This document shows, piece by piece, positions 59,616-64,000 of a stretch of DNA of 64,000 bases. The notes beneath the pieces are model-generated. The model was not told the DNA's origin, did not search any database, and saw only the letters and a program-made list of their open reading frames with translations. Origin of the DNA: Certhia americana (Eukaryota > Chordata > Aves > Passeriformes > Certhiidae); NCBI GenBank assembly GCA_018697195.1, contig CM031864.1:14041199-14105198 (forward strand), in the 5' to 3' direction. Position numbers and translations under genes: made by a program. Position 1 is the stretch's first letter; each line of letters opens with the position of its first letter.

Positions 59616-59674
<59 letters not shown>
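59614..59674. repeat. Compound (TA)n(TG)n microsatellite
   Basis: A TA run of about 16 nt passes directly into an uninterrupted TG run of about 42 nt. It is likely to be length-polymorphic. Confidence 0.97.
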
Positions 59675-59675
<1 letters not shown>

Positions 59676-62600
59676 CAGGCATTTACCTGATGTTCACACT
59701 CCAGGCTTTTAACTGCATCCAAGGCAAGTCTGGAGTGCTCTTTAGCTCATCATAAAAGCCACCTAGGGGAGAATTTTCCAGAGCCTAGCTCTAGGACTCT
59801 ATCTATTTCCAGCCTTCCTTTATCTACTGATACTTTTGATCAAGGACAGCAGATATTTTCAAAGGCCTCAATTGAGATGATTCCAGGGTTTTTCTTCTGA
59901 AAACATGAAGTTCATTAGTAGAATCCCTGTTCTCATGTACTTCATTGAAGCTGATCTTTTCATCATTTGCTTAGAGCAAATATCAGCCACAATTTATTAC
60001 AAAATAACATGCTCATGCTTCTAATATTAAAGTTACTGGGTCCTAAATTTTTCCAACTCTATTATATTGTAAAATGCAAAACAATTTTGTTTCTAATCCC
60101 ACAAAAGTGATTGCCTGGATGCACAGAAGATAGAGATGATATGTTTCCAGCTGGAAAAGTTTACATAATTCAAAGAAAAAAGGAAAAAGAAAAAAGGTGG
60201 GGCAATAAAGTGTTGAACACCCAGAAATCTAAATAAATGAAGCACTGCTGGAATATTAATTTCAATTATTTTGTCCTGCCTCTCCTTCCCAGACAAAGGG
60301 AAAAGTAATTTTGAGCACCCCAAACATGTCTTTATATCCCCATTCTTTCAGCCTTTGATCACACCATCAATAATGTTCTGAGCATTAACCTGTAATTGTT
60401 CACTGTAAACATTTTATTCAATTACTTTGACATGGGCTCCCTATGTAAGTTTATGATGAGACGTTTTCAAAACTTAACCTTTGGGAAAATATCACTTGAA
60501 TCTAGTATTCTATGAATTTATCTCTTTTTCTTTCTCAACTGGCCAAACCAGTTTTGCTTTTCATAGCCTATATATTGGTCCTTCTTCAGGGAGGATTGCA
60601 TGGCTGTCACACTCTTCTCAGCACAGAGAGATCCAGCACAACTGGCACTGTCCACATGTGCTAATATTCTGAAAAAAACCCCAAACACTTTACATCCAGT
60701 TTTTCACAACCAAATCTTTACATAAACATGACCTTGTATTTACAATGAGATGCCTTTTCATGCCTTTTCAAAAACATATGAAATGGACAAGTAACACACT
60801 TCCATGTTGTAATTAACAGTCAAAACCCATATTTTATTTAAAATTAATAGGGATTTTAGAATAAAATCTAGTGCTTATACAGAAATGCCCACACATTGGG
60901 AAACAAAGCCCATATTTACCTATCACGAGATGGAGGCTGTACAAAAAGGTCAAAAAGTATAGAATCTGGGAAAAAGGAATAGTTAGTCCTTCAGATTTCT
61001 GTTTCTAACTCTCAAGTAAGGTATATCCATTTGTTATAATATATGTTTTACCACATTTCCTACATTACAAATGAATGTACTCTAGGGTCACAGAAGCTGG
61101 GTACAATTTGAGCAGTTATTCCTGCAATACAGCAGGAGTGATTTACAGCATGTAATTTCAGTGAAACAAATTGGCACCTAACCTGTAGTATCTATGTTTT
61201 TATCTGGTTGAAGGAGATAACATTGTTTGTGAAGTACATCACATTTGTCTTGCTCTGTCTCAGAGTTCCCTTGAAATGACTTGCTTGTGTATCACTTGTG
61301 AATAGGTGGAAGGAAGGGAAGAAACATAGATTGGGCTCTTTATTCTTAACATATACAGAATTTTAACTTGACTTCACCTAATGAAACAGCTCTGTCTGAT
61401 TTATTATTTACAAAAAAATTTCTTGAAGAGATGCATAGCATTTCATTTTAAATTTGTCCTTTATTATGATCCAGGATCCAGATTTTGATCCATGATCATA
61501 ATGCTGACTGCTGAAGTCACTCAAATGCTTTCAGTTGCAATTATTACTCAGCTGCATATGAGTAATTACTCATGAGTGGGAGAAATGGCTGAAATCATTT
61601 CCTTTAATCCTGAAACTTTTCTCTTCAGAGTCCCTTCAGCTTCTAATTCAGTTTAATGGTGCACTTCTATTCTGCCTCTCCTGCTGTTCCTTGACATTTT
61701 TGCTCTTGCTATTTTCTTATTCAGTAGATCGGCTTCAGGATACATTTAAGAACACTACAATTGCAACGTGGAGAAGATGGTGAAAGTTGTTTCAATGTAA
61801 ATCTGTTATGTAAATATTTTTCACTATTTTAATTTAATGCTAGTAAAGAAAAAAAAAATCTTGGAAATGCCATATTTAACACCACTAAAATAAAATTAAC
61901 TGAAACCAGCTGGAAAAACTTATGAATTTAGATTTCCTTCCAGGTTTTTTTTGTGATTTAATTTTTTTTTTTTTAAAAGATGGAGATGTCAGAAAAAAAA
62001 TTTTGAAATCACTTTCCCTGGAAAAAAGGAATAGAATATGAAAAGGCAAAGAAAAATCTCTATCTTACTCTTTCGATTTCCATGCTTTCTTCTTGGCAGC
62101 CTTCTAGACATCTATTCCCTCTTACCTTGGCTATCTCCAACAGGTAGCAACAGTAACTTTTGTTAAAGACAGGTAGCTCTGTATCTACACAGAAATCTTT
62201 ACATAAATTAAATGGGACCTATCAGTTTATCAAGAAAAGTTAGTTCAGAGATTACAATTTTGCATTTTGAGCTTTTGGGAGTAGGAGTCCAATAAATGTG
62301 TATAAGCCACGAATTATAGATAAAATAGTTACTCAAGTTACTGTGAGAGAATTCAGTTTTAGGGGATCGGTAAAAAAATAGAAGCTGAGCATTTGCACAT
62401 ACCTGAGATTAGTCAGGGATATTACTTATATTTTCTGCTATAAACAGAATATTTGCAATATAAAGGTACACAGAATTCTGAGCATATCATTCATAATTAA
62501 AGAAAGAAAAATTAGCCAATTTCTTTCCGAATGAGTTTCCCTATAAACCAACAATCTTATAAATGTCTATAAGAATTACCATTAAAAACCACACCAAAAC

Positions 62601-64000
62601 AATTCTTCTATAACTGTTGGGTTTATTTTTTCTTTCAAGAGAGAATAGGCTCAGCTAGTGTACTAGTTTTCCTGCTGCCTTTACTGTCAGGCTTTCCCAG
62701 GATGCTCTATCTAGTCAGAACCCATTAAAATCATCAACAAATAGAAATGTCTTTAACCTAGATTTAAACCCACAGCCTGAGCCAACATTTAAGATCTCAG
62801 CCAGGAATTTGTTCCACAGTCACCATCCATAATGACTGGAGAGGTCAGAGGCTACTTTGCTGCTCACAAGTGCAAATGCAACAGCAAATGTGCTGGAGTT
62901 CACTTGCTATCAATTGTAAGGCCAAGGTTTGTTTTGCAATAGGGCATGGAAGATTAAAACAACACAGGAAACTTGGCTAGAGAACCAGTCCAAGTGGGCC
63001 TCGAAGGAAGTAATTACTTTGGACTACTGTACTCCCTCTTCCTCCCTCCACTCTTCCACTTCTTTATGTGCTTAATTGTAAATTACCCTCTACTCCTCTC
63101 ACTTAGTTTTGCCTTGTACCAGTGAAGCAACACGAAAAGTGCTGGTACTAAATTCCTGCTGTAAAACTGGTGCCAATATTGATGTCTACAAGCTCCTTGC
63201 ACTTTGAGCACTGGAGCTAGTGACATTACAAAGCTTGTTAACGTAAAATCTTCTTTGTGTTACATTTTTTCCAATATATTTTACAAAAATCTACCCCAGG
63301 GAGCCAAGGGGCAGTTGCTTCTTTATTACATTTTAGGAGAGACACATTATTAGCGTTCCAGTCTATATATTATGAAATTAAGTGGATACCCTTGGGGTTA
63401 ATTCCTCGTTGTAATTGTAATGAAAAGAAACAATTTCTAACCCTCCATTTAGGATCTATAACTATTAAAATCCACTAGTCTTAGTGACTCCTGGGGCCAG
63501 TGAAGTACTTCAGTGTATATGAAAAAGGGCACTCCCACAGTGTCCAATATAAGTAATTTATAAAAATAACAGACTCCAAGTGGGAAAACTAACAAATGAG
63601 CTTCCATTGAGCCCCTCCCTGCTGTTTACTATTGCATGCTGGATTCATCAGCTACGTAAAATTATATGCATATCAAAATTGTGGAGTTGCATTCCAAGAT
63701 TAGAGTTTGCCAAGAGTAAGAAAGGTAGAGCAGGAATCACAGAATACAATTGCTAAATACAAGGCAAACTCATGCAATAAAGCCATAAAGAATCCTGCCA
63801 GTAAAAAAAAAAAGTTAAAAAGCAACAATTCTTTTCAATGGCTTCTCTGTACTAAAAGATACTGTTTGATTCAATGCATTTTAAATGGTAATAAAACACA
63901 TTTAAAATAATCAAAGATTAGCTATCTATTTCAAAAACATTTACTTTCTTTTGAAAATGATTAATTTCTTTAGTTTATGAGTTGCATAGTAGCAACAATG
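59675..64000. other. Intergenic, 4.3 kb, no gene supported
   Basis: AT-rich. Contains a near-perfect inverted repeat at 61463-61502 and an ATTACTCA/TGAGTAAT cluster at 61543-61577. No open frame above about 76 codons and no recognised repeat family. Confidence 0.55.
61463..61502. repeat. Inverted repeat (possible hairpin)
   Basis: ATTATGATC at the left end pairs with GATCATAAT at the right end, and GGATC pairs with GATCC inside. This gives 14 paired positions with two mismatches around a short AT-rich loop. Confidence 0.7.

Overview
The window is vertebrate nuclear DNA and is most likely avian. The exons are separated by compact, AT-rich introns with GT-AG boundaries. Interspersed repeats are sparse, and the few I recognise are remnants of CR1-type LINEs; there is no Alu, B1 or L1 load as in mammals. 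The species is not determinable from what I can see.

The left half (1-33.5 kb, + strand) holds the 3' two-thirds of one gene, the adhesion GPCR latrophilin-2 (ADGRL2). Thirteen core coding exons (184, 123, 206, 174, 210, 221, 67, 92, 169, 129, 97, 129 and 755 nt) join in one continuous frame of 2556 nt (851 codons plus TAA). They encode, in order, the GAIN domain, the GPS autocleavage site, the tethered agonist, seven membrane helices and a long cytoplasmic tail ending in the PDZ ligand VTSL. Paralogue assignment rests on remembered family sequences: the GAIN segment starting [13 protein letters not shown] and the tail ending GQMQLVTSL fit ADGRL2, not ADGRL1 or ADGRL3. The 5' exons (lectin, olfactomedin, HormR) lie upstream of the window.

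Four further small exons do not stand out as open reading frames but have correct splice sites, phase and family-matching peptides. They are a 39-nt exon in the GAIN domain (343-381), a 45-nt and a 27-nt exon that insert into the third intracellular loop (19735-19779 and 20067-20093), and a 52-nt exon (28839-28890). The 52-nt exon shifts the frame of the last exon and gives a different, shorter C-terminus without the PDZ ligand. The last exon is therefore dual-coding over 31372-31429. TGCATG (RBFOX-type) motifs sit near several of these exons.

The right half (33.5-64 kb) has no gene I can support. It is AT-rich intergenic DNA, perhaps partly distal 3' UTR. It contains an old CR1/L3-like LINE remnant (about 37.7-38.2 kb), two short CR1 3'-end copies (about 41.9 and 56.0 kb), a GC-richer segment (38.9-39.25 kb), several microsatellites and a few palindromes. 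No RNA gene, CRISPR array or prokaryotic feature was seen.
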